Shown piece by piece: positions 1 through 15,560 of a stretch of 64,000 nt of DNA. The notes beneath the pieces are model-generated. The model was not told where the DNA came from and ran no database searches. It saw nothing but the letters and a program-made list of their open reading frames with translations. Position 1 is the stretch's first letter. Each line of letters starts with the position of its first letter. Source of the DNA: Nemertoderma westbladi (Eukaryota; Xenacoelomorpha; Nemertodermatida; Nemertodermatidae); NCBI GenBank assembly GCA_032718475.1, contig JAUCBJ010007510.1, forward strand, positions 1 through 64,000. Direction: 5' to 3'. A program made the translations under genes and the position numbers.

Positions 1-3000
1 GACACACACGAACTTTACCTTCTGTAAACCTGATCCACCACTGCTGACACCCACACACTAACTTTACCTTCTGTAAACCTGATCCACCACTGCTGACACC
101 CACACACTAACTTTACCTTCTGTAAACCTGATCCACCACTGCTGACACCCACACACTAACTTTACCTTCTGTAAACCTGACCCACCACTGCTGACACACA
201 CGAACTTTACCTTCTGTAAACCTGACCCACTGCTGGCACACACGAACTCTACCTTCTATAAACCTGACCCACTGCTGGCACACACGAACTTTACCTTCTA
301 TAAACTTGACCCACCACTGCTGACACACACACACTAACTTTACCTTATGTAAACCTGATCCACCACTGCTGACACACACACGAACTTTGCTTTATGTAAA
401 CCTGACCCACCACTGCTGACACACACACACACTAACTTTACCTTTTGTAAACCTGATCCACCACTGCTGACACCAACACCCTAACTTTACCTTCTGTAAA
501 CCTGACCCACTGCTGCTGACACCCACACACTAACTTTACCTTCTGTAAACCCGACCCACCACTGCTGACACACACGAACTTTACCTTCTATAAACCTGAC
601 CCACCACTGCTGACACACACGAACTTTACTTTATGTAAACCTGACCCACCACTGCTGAAACACACACACGAACTTTACCTTCTGTAAACCTGATCCACCA
701 CTGCTGACACCCACACATTAACTTTACCTTCTGTAAACCTGACCCGCCACTGCTGACACACACACACGAACTTTACCTTCTGTAAACCTGATCCACCACT
801 GCTGACACTCACACACTAACTTTACCTTCTGTAAACCTGATCCACCACTGCTGACACACACACACACTAACTGTACCTTCTGTAAACCTGACCCACCACT
901 GCTGACACACACACATTAACTTTACCTTCTGTAAACCTGATCCACCACTGCTGACACACACACACACTAACTTTACCTTCTGTAAACCTGATCCACCACT
1001 GCTGACACTCACACACTAACTTTACCTTCTGTAAACCTGATCCACCACTGCTGACACACACACACTAACTGTACCTTCTGTAAACCTGATCCACCACAGC
1101 TGACACACACACACTAACTTTACCTTCTGTAAACCTGATCCACCACTGCTGACACACACACACGAACTTTACCTTCTATAAACTTGACCCACCACTGCTG
1201 ACACACACACACGAACTTTACCTTTTGTAAACCTGATCCACCACTGCTGACACACACGAACTTTACCTTCTGTAAACCTGATCCACCACTGCTGACACAC
1301 ACACACTAACTTTACCTTTTGTAAATCTGGCCCACCACTGCTGACACACACACACTAACTTTACCTTTTGTAAACCTGGCCCACCACAGCTGACACACAC
1401 GAACTTTACCTTCTGTAAACCTGATCCACCACTGCTGACACCCACACACTAACTTTACCTTCTGTAAACCTGATCCACCACTGCTGACACCCAAACACTA
1501 ACTTTACCTTTTGTAAACCTGATCCACCACTGCTGACACCCACACACAAACTTTACCTTTTGTAAACCTGATCCACCACTGCTGACACCCACACACTAAC
1601 TTTACCTTCTGTAAACCTGACCCACCACTGCTGACACCCACACACTAACTTTACCTTTTGTAAACCTGATCCACCACTGCTGACACCCACACACCAACTT
1701 TACCTTTTGTAAACCTGATCCACCACTGCTGACACACACACACTAACTTTACCTTCTGTTAACCTGACCCACTGCTGGCACACACGAACTTTACCTTCTG
1801 TAAATCTGACCCACCACTGCTGAGACACACGAACTTTACTTTATGTAAACCTGACCCACCACTGCTGACACACACACACTAACTTTACCTTCTGTAAACC
1901 TGATCCACCACTGCTGACACCCACACACTAACTTTACCTTCTGTAAACCTGACCCACCACTGCTGACACACAAGAACTTTACCTTCTGTAAACCTGACCC
2001 ACTGCTGGCACACACGAACTTTACCTTCTGTAAACCTGACCCACCACTGCTGACACACACGAACTTTACCTTCTGTAAACCTGATCCACCACTGCTGACA
2101 CCCACACACTAACTTTACCTTCTGTAAACCTGATCCACCACTGCTGACACCCACACACTAACTTTACCTTCTGTAAACCTGATCCACCACTGCTGACACC
2201 CACACACTAACTTTACCTTCTGTAAACCTGACCCACCACTGCTGACACACACGAACTTTACCTTCTGTAAACCTGACCCACTGCTGGCACACACGAACTC
2301 TACCTTCTATAAACCTGACCCACTGCTGGCACACACGAACTTTACCTTCTATAAACTTGACCCACCACTGCTGACACACACACACTAACTTTACCTTATG
2401 TAAACCTGATCCACCACTGCTGACACACACACGAACTTTGCTTTATGTAAACCTGACCCACCACTGCTGACACACACACACACTAACTTTACCTTTTGTA
2501 AACCTGATCCACCACTGCTGACACCAACACCCTAACTTTACCTTCTGTAAACCTGGCCCACTGCTGCTGACACCCACACACTAACTTTACCTTCTGTAAA
2601 CCCGACCCACCACTGCTGACACACACGAACTTTACCTTCTATAAACCTGACCCACCACTGCTGACACACACGAACTTTACTTTATGTAAACCTGACCCAC
2701 CACTGCTGAAACACACACACGAACTTTACCTTCTGTAAACCTGATCCACCACTGCTGACACCCACACATTAACTTTACCTTCTGTAAACCTGACCCGCCA
2801 CTGCTGACACACACACACGAACTTTACCTTCTGTAAACCTGATCCACCACTGCTGACACTCACACACTAACTTTACCTTCTGTAAACCTGATCCACCACT
2901 GCTGACACACACACACACTAACTGTACCTTCTGTAAACCTGACCCACCACTGCTGACACACACACATTAACTTTACCTTCTGTAAACCTGATCCACCACT

Positions 3001-6000
3001 GCTGACACACACACACACTAACTTTACCTTCTGTAAACCTGATCCACCACTGCTGACACTCACACACTAACTTTACCTTCTGTAAACCTGATCCACCACT
3101 GCTGACACACACACACTAACTGTACCTTCTGTAAACCTGATCCACCACAGCTGACACACACACACTAACTTTACCTTCTGTAAACCTGATCCACCACTGC
3201 TGACACACACACACGAACTTTACCTTCTATAAACTTGACCCACCACTGCTGACACACACACACGAACTTTACCTTTTGTAAACCTGATCCACCACTGCTG
3301 ACACACACGAACTTTACCTTCTGTAAACCTGATCCACCACTGCTGACACACACACACTAACTTTACCTTTTGTAAATCTGGCCCACCACTGCTGACACAC
3401 ACACACTAACTTTACCTTTTGTAAACCTGGCCCACCACAGCTGACACACACGAACTTTACCTTCTGTAAACCTGACCCACCACTGCTGACACACACGAAC
3501 TTTACCTTCTGTAAACCTGACCCACTGCTGGCACACACGAACTTTACCTTCTATAAACCTGACCCACTGCTGGCACACACGAACTTTACCTTTTGTAAAC
3601 CTGATCCACCACTGCTGACACCCACACATGAACTTTACCTTTTGTAAACCTGATCCACCACTGCTGACACCCACACACTAACTTTACCTTTTGTAAACCT
3701 GATCCACCACTGCTGACACCCACACACTAACTTTACCTTCTGTAAACCTGATCCACCACTGCTGACACCCAAACACTAACTTTACCTTTTGTAAACCTGA
3801 TCCACCACTGCTGACACCCACACACAAACTTTACCTTTTGTAAACCTGATCCACCACTGCTGACACCCACACACTAACTTTACCTTCTGTAAACCTGACC
3901 CACCACTGCTGACACACACACACTAACTTTACCTTTTGTAAACCTGACCCACCACTGCTGACACACACGAACTTTACCTTCTGTAAATCTGACCCACTGC
4001 TGACACACACACAAACTAACTTTACCTTCTGTAAACCTGACCCACTGCTGCTGACACCCACACACTAACTTTACCTTCTGTAAACCTGACCCACCACTGC
4101 TGACACACACGAACTTTACCTTCTGTAAATCTGACCCACTGCTGACACACACACACACTAACTTTACCTTCTGTAAACCTGATCCACCACTGCTGACACC
4201 CACACACTAACTTTACCTTCTGTAAACCTGATCCACCACTGCTGACACCCAAACACTAACTTTACCTTTTGTAAACCTGATCCACCACTGCTGACACCCA
4301 CACACAAACTTTACCTTTTGTAAACCTGATCCACCACTGCTGACACCCACACACTAACTTTACCTTCTGTAAACCTGACCCACCACTGCTGACACACACA
4401 CACTAACTTTACCTTTTGTAAAACCTGACCCACCACTGCTGACACACACGAACTTTACCTTCTGTAAATCTGACCCACTGCTGACACACACTAACTTTAC
4501 CTTCTGTAAACCTGACCCACCACTGCTGACACACACACTAACTTTACCTTTTGTAAACCTGACCCACCACTGCTGACACACACTAACTTTACCTTCTGTA
4601 AACCTGACCCACCACTGCTGACACACACGAACTTTACCTTCTGTAAACCTGACCCACCACTGCTGACACCCACACACTAACTTTACCTTCTGTAAACCTG
4701 ATCCACCACTGCTGACACCCACACACTAACTTTACCTTCTGTAAACCTGATCCACCACTGCTGGCACACACGAACTTTACCTTCTATAAACCTGACCCAC
4801 TGCTGACACACACACACACACACACGAACTTTACCTTCTATAAACTTGACCCACCACTGCTGACACACACACACTAACTTTGCTTTATGTAAACCCGACC
4901 CACCACTGCTGACACACACGAACTTTACCTTCTATAAACCTGACCCACCACTGCTGACACACACGAACTTTACTTTATGTAAACCTGACCCACCACTGCT
5001 GAAACACACACACGAACTTTACCTTCTGTAAACCTGATCCACCACTGCTGACACCCACACATTAACTTTACCTTCTGTAAACCTGACCCGCCACTGCTGA
5101 CACACACACACGAACTTTACCTTCTGTAAACCTGATCCACCACTGCTGACACTCACACACTAACTTTACCTTCTGTAAACCTGATCCACCACTGCTGACA
5201 CACACACACACTAACTGTACCTTCTGTAAACCTGACCCACCACTGCTGACACACACACATTAACTTTACCTTCTGTAAACCTGATCCACCACTGCTTACA
5301 CACACACACACTAACTTTACCTTCTGTAAACCTGATCCACCACTGGTGACACTCACACACTAACTTTACCTTCTGTAAACCTGATCCACCACTGCTGACA
5401 CACACACACTAACTGTACCTTCTGTAAACCTGATCCACCACAGCTGACACACACACACTAACTTTACCTTTTGTAAACCTGATCCACCACTGCTGACACA
5501 CACGAACTTTACCTTCTGTAAACCTGATCCACCACTGCTGACACACACACACTAACTTTAGCTTTTGTAAATCTGGCCCACCACTGCTGACACACACACA
5601 CTAACTTTACCTTTTGTAAACCTGGCCCACCACAGCTGACACACACGAACTTTACCTTCTGTAAACCTGACCCACCAGTGCTGACACACACGAACTTTAC
5701 CTTCTGTAAACCTGACCCACTGCTGGCACACACGAACTTTACCTTCTATAAACCTGACCCACTGCTGGCACACACGAACTTTACCTTTTGTAAACCTGAT
5801 CCACCACTGCTGACACCCACACACGAACTTTACCTTTTGTAAACCTGATCCACCACTGCTGACACCCACACACTAACTTTACCTTTTGTAAACCTGATCC
5901 ACCACTGCTGACACCCACACACTAACTTTACCTTCTGTAAACCTGATCCACCACTGCTGACACCCAAACACTAACTTTACCTTTTGTAAACCTGATCCAC

Positions 6001-9000
6001 CACTGCTGACACCCACACACAAACTTTACCTTTTGTAAACCTGATCCACCACTGCTGACACCCACACACTAACTTTACCTTCTGTAAACCTGACCCACCA
6101 CTGCTGACACACACACACTAACTTTACCTTTTGTAAACCTGACCCACCACTGCTGACACACACGAACTTTACCTTCTGTAAATCTGACCCACTGCTGACA
6201 CACACACAAACTAACTTTACCTTCTGTAAACCTGACCCACTGCTGCTGACACCCACACACTAACTTTACCTTCTGTAAACCTGACCCACCACTGCTGACA
6301 CACACGAACTTTACCTTCTGTAAATCTGACCCACTGCTGACACACACACACACTAACTTTACCTTCTGTAAACCTGATCCACCACTGCTGACACCCACAC
6401 ACTAACTTTACCTTCTGTAAACCTGATCCACCACTGCTGACACCCAAACACTAACTTTACCTTTTGTAAACCTGATCCACCACTGCTGACACCCACACAC
6501 AAACTTTACCTTTTGTAAACCTGATCCACCACTGCTGACACCCACACACTAACTTTACCTTCTGTAAACCTGACCCACCACTGCTGACACCCACACACTA
6601 ACTTTACCTTTTGTAAACCTGATCCACCACTGCTGACACCCACACACTAACTTTACCTTTTGTAAACCTGATCCACCACTGCTGACACACACACACTAAC
6701 TTTACCTTCTGTTAACCTGACCCACTGCTGGCACACACGAACTTTACCTTCTGTAAATCTGACCCACCACTGCTGAGACACACGAACTTTACTTTATGTA
6801 AACCTGACCCACCACTGCTGACACACACACACTAACTTTACCTTCTGTAAACCTGATCCACCACTGCTGACACCCACACACTAACTTTACCTTCTGTAAA
6901 CCTGACCCACCACTGCTGACACACAAGAACTTTACCTTCTGTAAACCTGACCCACTGCTGGCACACACGAACTTTACCTTCTGTAAACCTGACCCACCAC
7001 TGCTGACACACACGAACTTTACCTTCTGTAAACCTGATCCACCACTGCTGACACCCACACACTAACTTTACCTTCTGTAAACCTGATCCACCACTGCTGA
7101 CACCCACACACTAACTTTACCTTCTGTAAACCTGATCCACCACTGCTGACACCCACACACTAACTTTACCTTCTGTAAACCTGACCCACCACTGCTGACA
7201 CACACGAACTTTACCTTCTGTAAACCTGACCCACTGCTGGCACACACGAACTCTACCTTCTATAAACCTGACCCACTGCTGGCACACACGAACTTTACCT
7301 TCTATAAACTTGACCCACCACTGCTGACACACACACACTAACTTTACCTTATGTAAACCTGATCCACCACTGCTGACACACACACGAACTTTGCTTTATG
7401 TAAACCTGACCCACCACTGCTGACACACACACACACTAACTTTACCTTTTGTAAACCTGATCCACCACTGCTGACACCAACACCCTAACTTTACCTTCTG
7501 TAAACCTGACCCACTGCTGCTGACACCCACACACTAACTTTACCTTCTGTAAACCCGACCCACCACTGCTGACACACACGAACTTTACCTTCTATAAACC
7601 TGACCCACCACTGCTGACACACACGAACTTTACTTTATGTAAACCTGACCCACCACTGCTGAAACACACACACGAACTTTACCTTCTGTAAACCTGATCC
7701 ACCACTGCTGACACCCACACATTAACTTTACCTTCTGTAAACCTGACCCGCCACTGCTGACACACACACACGAACTTTACCTTCTGTAAACCTGATCCAC
7801 CACTGCTGACACTCACACACTAACTTTACCTTCTGTAAACCTGATCCACCACTGCTGACACACACACACACTAACTGTACCTTCTGTAAACCTGACCCAC
7901 CACTGCTGACACACACACATTAACTTTACCTTCTGTAAACCTGATCCACCACTGCTGACACACACACACACTAACTTTACCTTCTGTAAACCTGATCCAC
8001 CACTGCTGACACTCACACACTAACTTTACCTTCTGTAAACCTGATCCACCACTGCTGACACACACACACTAACTGTACCTTCTGTAAACCTGATCCACCA
8101 CAGCTGACACACACACACTAACTTTACCTTCTGTAAACCTGATCCACCACTGCTGACACACACACACGAACTTTACCTTCTATAAACTTGACCCACCACT
8201 GCTGACACACACACACGAACTTTACCTTTTGTAAACCTGATCCACCACTGCTGACACACACGAACTTTACCTTCTGTAAACCTGATCCACCACTGCTGAC
8301 ACACACACACTAACTTTACCTTTTGTAAATCTGGCCCACCACTGCTGACACACACACACTAACTTTACCTTTTGTAAACCTGGCCCACCACAGCTGACAC
8401 ACACGAACTTTACCTTCTGTAAACCTGACCCACCACTGCTGACACCCACACACTAACTTTACCTTCTGTAAACCTGATCCACCACTGCTGACACCCAAAC
8501 ACGAACTTTACCTTTTGTAAACCTGATCCACCACTGCTGACACCCACACACAACTTTACCTTTTGTAAACCTGATCCACCACTGCTGACACCCACACACT
8601 AACTTTACCTTCTGTAAACCTGATCCACCACTGCTGACACCCACACACTAACTTTACCTTTTGTAAACCTGATCCACCACTGCTGACACCCACACACCAA
8701 CTTTACCTTTTGTAAACCTGATCCACCACTGCTGACACACACACACTAACTTTACCTTCTGTTAACCTGACCCACTGCTGGCACACACGAACTTTACCTT
8801 CTGTAAATCTGACCCACCACTGCTGAGACACACGAACTTTACTTTATGTAAACCTGACCCACCACTGCTGACACACACACACTAACTTTACCTTCTGTAA
8901 ACCTGATCCACCACTGCTGACACCCACACACTAACTTTACCTTCTGTAAACCTGACCCACCACTGCTGACACACAAGAACTTTACCTTCTGTAAACCTGA

Positions 9001-12000
9001 CCCACTGCTGGCACACACGAACTTTACCTTCTGTAAACCTGACCCACCACTGCTGACACACACGAACTTTACCTTCTGTAAACCTGATCCACCACTGCTG
9101 ACACCCACACACTAACTTTACCTTCTGTAAACCTGATCCACCACTGCTGACACCCACACACTAACTTTACCTTCTGTAAACCTGATCCACCACTGCTGAC
9201 ACCCACACACTAACTTTACCTTCTGTAAACCTGACCCACCACTGCTGACACACACGAACTTTACCTTCTGTAAACCTGACCCACTGCTGGCACACACGAA
9301 CTCTACCTTCTATAAACCTGACCCACTGCTGGCACACACGAACTTTACCTTCTGTAAACCTGACCCACCACTGCTGACACACACACACTAACTTTACCTT
9401 ATGTAAACCTGATCCACCACTGCTGACACACACACGAACTTTGCTTTATGTAAACCTGACCCACCACTGCTGACACACACACACACTAACTTTACCTTTT
9501 GTAAACCTGATCCACCACTGCTGACACACACTAACTTTACCTTCTGTAAACCTGACCCACCACTGCTGAAACACACACACGAACTTTACCTTCTGTAAAC
9601 CTGATCCACCACTGCTGACACCCACACATTAACTTTACCTTCTGTAAACCTGACCCGCCACTGCTGACACACACACACGAACTTTACCTTCTGTAAACCT
9701 GATCCACCACTGCTGACACCACACACTAACTTTACCTTCTGTAAACCTGATCCACCACTGCTGACACACACACACACTAACTTTACCTTCTGTAAACCTG
9801 ACCCACCACTGCTGACACACACACATTAACTTTACCTTCTGTAAACCTGATCCACCACTGCTGACACCCACACACTAACTTTACCTTCTGTAAACCTGAT
9901 CCACCACTGCTGACACTCACACACTAACTTTACCTTCTGTAAACCTGATCCACCACTGCTGACACACACACACTAACTGTACCTTCTGTAAACCTGATCC
10001 ACCACTGCTGACACACACACACTAACTTTACCTTCTGTAAACCTGATCCACCACTGCTGACACCAACACCCTAACTTTACCTTCTGTAAACCTGACCCAC
10101 TGCTGCTGACACCCACACACTAACTTTACCTTCTGTAAACCCGACCCACCACTGCTGACACACACGAACTTTACCTTCTATAAACCTGACCCACCACTGC
10201 TGACACACACGAACTTTACTTTATGTAAACCTGACCCACCACTGCTGAAACACACACACGAACTTTACCTTCTGTAAACCTGATCCACCACTGCTGACAC
10301 CCACACATTAACTTTACCTTCTGTAAACCTGACCCGCCACTGCTGACACACACACACGAACTTTACCTTCTGTAAACCTGATCCACCACTGCTGACACTC
10401 ACACACTAACTTTACCTTCTGTAAACCTGATCCACCACTGCTGACACACACACACACTAACTGTACCTTCTGTAAACCTGACCCACCACTGCTGACACAC
10501 ACACATTAACTTTACCTTCTGTAAACCTGATCCACCACTGCTGACACTCACACACTAACTTTACCTTCTGTAAACCTGATCCACCACTGCTGACACACAC
10601 ACACTAACTGTACCTTCTGTAAACCTGATCCACCACAGCTGACACACACACACTAACTTTACCTTCTGTAAACCTGATCCACCACTGCTGACACACACAC
10701 ACGAACTTTACCTTCTATAAACTTGACCCACCACTGCTGACACACACACACGAACTTTACCTTTTGTAAACCTGATCCACCACTGCTGACACACACGAAC
10801 TTTACCTTCTGTAAACCTGATCCACCACTGCTGACACACACACACTAACTTTACCTTTTGTAAATCTGGCCCACCACTGCTGACACACACACACTAACTT
10901 TACCTTTTGTAAACCTGGCCCACCACAGCTGACACACACGAACTTTACCTTCTGTAAACCTGACCCACCACTGCTGACACACACGAACTTTACCTTCTGT
11001 AAACCTGACCCACTGCTGGCACACACGAACTTTACCTTCTATAAACCTGACCCACTGCTGGCACACACGAACTTTACCTTTTGTAAACCTGATCCACCAC
11101 TGCTGACACCCACACATGAACTTTACCTTTTGTAAACCTGATCCACCACTGCTGACACCCACACACTAACTTTACCTTTTGTAAACCTGATCCACCACTG
11201 CTGACACCCACACACTAACTTTACCTTCTGTAAACCTGATCCACCACTGCTGACACCCAAACACTAACTTTACCTTTTGTAAACCTGATCCACCACTGCT
11301 GACACCCACACACAAACTTTACCTTTTGTAAACCTGATCCACCACTGCTGACACCCACACACTAACTTTACCTTCTGTAAACCTGACCCACCACTGCTGA
11401 CACACACACACTAACTTTACCTTTTGTAAACCTGACCCACCACTGCTGACACACACGAACTTTACCTTCTGTAAATCTGACCCACTGCTGACACACACAC
11501 AAACTAACTTTACCTTCTGTAAACCTGACCCACTGCTGCTGACACCCACACACTAACTTTACCTTCTGTAAACCTGACCCACCACTGCTGACACACACGA
11601 ACTTTACCTTCTGTAAATCTGACCCACTGCTGACACACACACACACTAACTTTACCTTCTGTAAACCTGATCCACCACTGCTGACACCCACACACTAACT
11701 TTACCTTCTGTAAACCTGATCCACCACTGCTGACACCCAAACACTAACTTTACCTTTTGTAAACCTGATCCACCACTGCTGACACCCACACACAAACTTT
11801 ACCTTTTGTAAACCTGATCCACCACTGCTGACACCCACACACTAACTTTACCTTCTGTAAACCTGACCCACCACTGCTGACACACACACACTAACTTTAC
11901 CTTTTGTAAAACCTGACCCACCACTGCTGACACACACGAACTTTACCTTCTGTAAATCTGACCCACTGCTGACACACACTAACTTTACCTTCTGTAAACC

Positions 12001-13770
12001 TGACCCACCACTGCTGACACACACACTAACTTTACCTTTTGTAAACCTGACCCACCACTGCTGACACACACTAACTTTACCTTCTGTAAACCTGACCCAC
12101 CACTGCTGACACACACGAACTTTACCTTCTGTAAACCTGACCCACCACTGCTGACACCCACACACTAACTTTACCTTCTGTAAACCTGATCCACCACTGC
12201 TGACACCCACACACTAACTTTACCTTCTGTAAACCTGATCCACCACTGCTGGCACACACGAACTTTACCTTCTATAAACCTGACCCACTGCTGACACACA
12301 CACACACACACACGAACTTTACCTTCTATAAATTTGACCCACCACTGCTGACACACACACACTAACTTTGCTTTATGTAAACCTGACCCACCACTGCTGA
12401 CACACACGAACTTTACCTTCTGTAAACCTGATCCACCACTGCTGACACCCACACACTAACTTTACCTTATGTAAACCTGATCCACCACTGCTGACACACA
12501 CACGAACTTTGCTTTATGTAAACCTGACCCACCACTGCTGACACACACACACACTAACTTTACCTTTTGTAAACCTGATCCACCACTGCTGACACCAACA
12601 CCCTAACTTTACCTTCTGTAAACCTGACCCACTGCTGCTGACACCCATACACTAACTTTACCTTCTGTAAACCTGACCCACCACTGCTGACACACACTAA
12701 CTTTACCTTCTATAAACCTGACCCACCACTGCTGACACACACGAACTTTACTTTATGTAAACCTGACCCACCACTGCTGAAACACACACACGAACTTTAC
12801 CTTCTGTAAACCTGATCCACCACTGCTGACACCCACACATTAACTTTACCTTCTGTAAACCTGATCCACCACTGCTGACACCCACACACTAACTTTACCT
12901 TATGTAAACCTGATCCACCACTGCTGACACCCACAAATTAACTTCACCTTCTGTAAACCTGATCCACCACTGCTGACACCCACACATTAACTTTACCTTC
13001 TGTAAACCTGATTCACCACTGCTGACACCCACACACTAACTTTACCTTCTGTAAACCTGATCCACCACTGCTGACACCCACACATTAACTTTACCTTCTG
13101 TAAACCTGATCCACCACTGCTAACACCCACACACTAACTTTACCTTCTGTAAACCTGATCCACCACTGCTGACACCCACACATTAACTTTACCTTCTGTA
13201 AACCTGATCCACCACTGCTGACACCCACACACTAACTTTACCTTCTGTAAACCTGACCCACCACTGCTGACACCCACACACTAACTTTACCTTATGTAAA
13301 CCTGACCCGCCACTGCTGACACACACACACGAACTTTACCTTCTGTAAACCTGATCCACCACTGCTGACACTCACACACTAACTTTACCTTCTGTAAACC
13401 TGATCCACCACTGCTGACACACACACACACTAACTGTACCTTCTGTAAACCTGACCCACCACTGCTGACACAAACTAACTTTACCTTTTGTAAACCTGAT
13501 CCACCACTGCTGACACACACGAACTTTACCTTCTGTAAACCTGATCCACCACTGCTGACACCCACACACTAACTTTACCTTTTGTAAACCTGATCCACCA
13601 CAGCTGACACACACACACTAACTTTACCTTTTGTAAACCTGGCCCACCACTGCTGACACACACACACTAACTTTACCTTTTGTAAACCTGGCCCACCACA
13701 GCTGACACACACGAACTTTACCTTCTGTAAACCTGATCCACCACTGCTGACACACACACACTAACTGTAC
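1..13770. repeat. ~49-bp minisatellite array with higher-order repeats
   Basis: The region is a continuous tandem array of a 46-58 bp unit (modal 49 bp). Each unit has a core 'ctaactttaccttctgtaa', then 'acctgatccaccactgctg', then a variable CA-rich run. There are roughly 285 units. Unit variants recur in the same order at offsets of about 2,051, 2,195, 2,293, 2,586, 2,660 and 4,953 bp, so the array is a mosaic of higher-order blocks. The minus strand holds many 60-120 codon open frames, but the modal unit is not a multiple of three and the frame rotates each unit. I do not regard them as genes. The left end is outside the window. Confidence 0.97.
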
Positions 13771-13814
13771 ACGGTTCCATTTACTTAGTATTCTGCAAAC
13801 AAAAATGGCCATAC
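13771..13814. other. Short unique flank plus target-site duplication
   Basis: Forty-four bases separate the last satellite unit from the LTR of E1. The final five, catac (13810-13814), recur at 21621-21625 directly after the other LTR and form the target-site duplication (TSD) of E1. Confidence 0.9.
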
Positions 13815-14384
13815 TGTGAAGGGATCGGTCGACCCCGATTTATCCGGTTTGGTTGTTTGCTTACGCGTCCCCGCCGTGTGTAAAAGGAGTTATTGTAATT
13901 CTCCCGATGATGTTAATAATATATGTCGGTACGTATATGATAATATGAGATAATGAGATAACACAGTTAACGATGGTAATAGGCCTAAGTATACAGCAGT
14001 ACTGATGGATGATGGTGGCGACGACGGTAACAAAGTCACCGCTCTGCTGCTCTGCCCTGACTGCACTGAGATAACTGAGGTGAATGAATAGCACGACTGG
14101 TAATATATTGCACGGTTTGGCCTTATTACTGTACCTAGTCGATGCTGTCCCCCCATTGGCTAATATCCCACTTCTCGCCCTTTCACCTTCCCTGGTGTGT
14201 TTCCCGTTGCCCCTGTTGTTCTCTCTCTGTTAGGGGTTTGGCCCCTGACCCTTATTGTGTGTTTCTCCTTCCCACTTTATTGGGGTGACACGAGGTTGAT
14301 ATTGGTAATCAACCTCGTGCTCCCAATATTGCTTTACGGTTCTCACTTTATGGGGTTTGGTGAGGCGGAATTGATTCGCTAACA
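13815..14384 (-). repeat. E1 3' LTR
   Basis: This matches 21053-21620. In the sense strand it begins TGTTAGCG and ends TCACA. It carries the family box acgcgtccccgccgtgt (13863-13879 on the plus strand) and the poly(A)-site hairpin at 14278-14328. Confidence 0.95.
14278..14328 (-). promoter_or_regulatory. LTR poly(A)-site hairpin (E1)
   Basis: A long inverted repeat. The inner stem is CACGAGGTTGAT/ATCAACCTCGTG around a 7-nt loop; the outer stem is TATTGGG/CCCAATA. In the sense strand the outer 3' arm runs straight into AATAAA, so the likely polyadenylation signal sits at the stem base. The same structure occurs in every LTR here: 21516-21566, 27473-27523, 30146-30195, 41427-41476, 48223-48273 and 54150-54200. 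Confidence 0.75.
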
Positions 14385-14422
14385 CTCCCCCCCATGCTAT
14401 CTTCCCGGTGAGAAGATAGCAT
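14385..14422 (-). promoter_or_regulatory. Polypurine tract with abutting hairpin (E1)
   Basis: In the sense strand GGGGGGGAG lies immediately 5' of the 3' LTR, the expected place for the plus-strand primer; this fixes the orientation as minus. Directly upstream is a perfect 11-bp stem, ATGCTATCTTC/GAAGATAGCAT (14394-14404 and 14412-14422), with a 7-nt loop. Confidence 0.85.
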
Positions 14423-14862
14423 CAACCACTAAGTGCGCTTCAATTCCGCTGGAACTCGATCTATTATCGGGTGTGGGGTGGAGTTATTTTCTTGGAGTCG
14501 GCTTTCCAGGCCGCTCCCTATGGGTATGATCTCACTACCCTCTGGCGTCTCGTGTCGGGCCGATCGTGCGCTTCTCTCACACAATTTTTGTTTCCCCAAC
14601 ACTCTCACCACTCTAACTCCGCTCTCTGACTCAACTCGCTCTTACCCTCTCCCCACACCTGAATCGCACTCTTCTCTCTCGCCAACAGTTCCTTTCACTA
14701 TCTCCTCTCTACTCCCTGCCACTCTTTAAGGCCCTGACCTCTAATGCTACCCCTGTGCTATCATACTATCTACCTACTACTCACTTGCTAACTATCTAAC
14801 TCTCTTACTAACTCTAACTATCTCTCTAAGCCTACTAACTTTAACTCTAACTCTTCTACTAC
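14423..14862. other. E1 3' non-coding region, pyrimidine-rich
   Basis: No credible gene. The first part is conserved with E2 and E4, including a small hairpin at 14455-14471 and a GAGCCGGC-type hairpin. The rest is degenerate ctctact/ctaact-rich sequence. Confidence 0.7.
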
Positions 14863-15560
14863 GTGGCGCTTAGGGTGCCCACAACCCTCTGCTACTACCT
14901 CCATCTACGTGGCGCTTGCGGTGCCCACAACCACTCTACTACTAACTCTAACTAAAACCCTCTATCTACGTGGCGCTTGTGGTGCCCACAACCACTCTAC
15001 TATCTACCCTCTACTACTCTACTACCTGGCACCCTATGTGCCCTCTCTACTACTCTACTCTCTGGCACCCTATGTGCCCTCTCTACTACTCTACTCTCTG
15101 GCACCCTATGTGCCCGTCTCTACTACTCTACTCTATCTACATCTCCACCTCAACTAATACCTCTATCTACGTGGCGCTTGCGGTGCCCACAACCACTCTC
15201 TGCTACTACTTTCTACGTGGCGCTTCCGGTGCCCACAACCACTCTCTCTACTACTTTCTACGTGGCGCTTCCGGTGCCCACAACCACTCTCTTGCTACTT
15301 TCTACGTGGCGCTTCCGGTGCCCACAACCTCTCTACCTACTACTTTCTACGTGGCGCTTCCGGTGCCCACAACCCCTCTACTACTACTTTCTACGTGGCG
15401 CTTCCGGTGCCCACGACCCCCCTACTACTACTCGTGGCATGACAATATGCCACACTCCTTACCCCGCCGCCTTCTAACTTCTCTACTTACTATCCTTCTA
15501 CGTGGCGCTTACGGTGCCCACAACCTCCCTACTACTACTCGTGGCATGACAATATGCCAC
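14863..15560. repeat. E1 string of tandem mini-hairpins
   Basis: About fifteen irregularly spaced units separated by ctactact-type spacers. Three unit families occur. One is GTGGCGCTTNNGGTGCCCAC, which pairs end to end with one bulge. The second is GGCAC-cctat-GTGCC. The third is GTGGCAT-gacaat-ATGCCAC. Differences between GTGGCGC units are confined to the two N positions at the apex. No coding role is evident, although frames stay open on the plus strand. Confidence 0.85.

Noticed and set aside
1-13770. Many 60-120 codon minus-strand ORFs rich in CVSSGGSGLQKV / QQWWIRFTEGKV
   Set aside because: They are three-frame readings of a 49-bp tandem unit. The frame rotates every unit and stops appear in the third frame. 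No start context, no non-repeat coding sequence.
1-13770. CRISPR-like or telomeric repeat
   Set aside because: Units are contiguous and degenerate with no unique spacers, the setting is eukaryotic, and no telomere motif is present.
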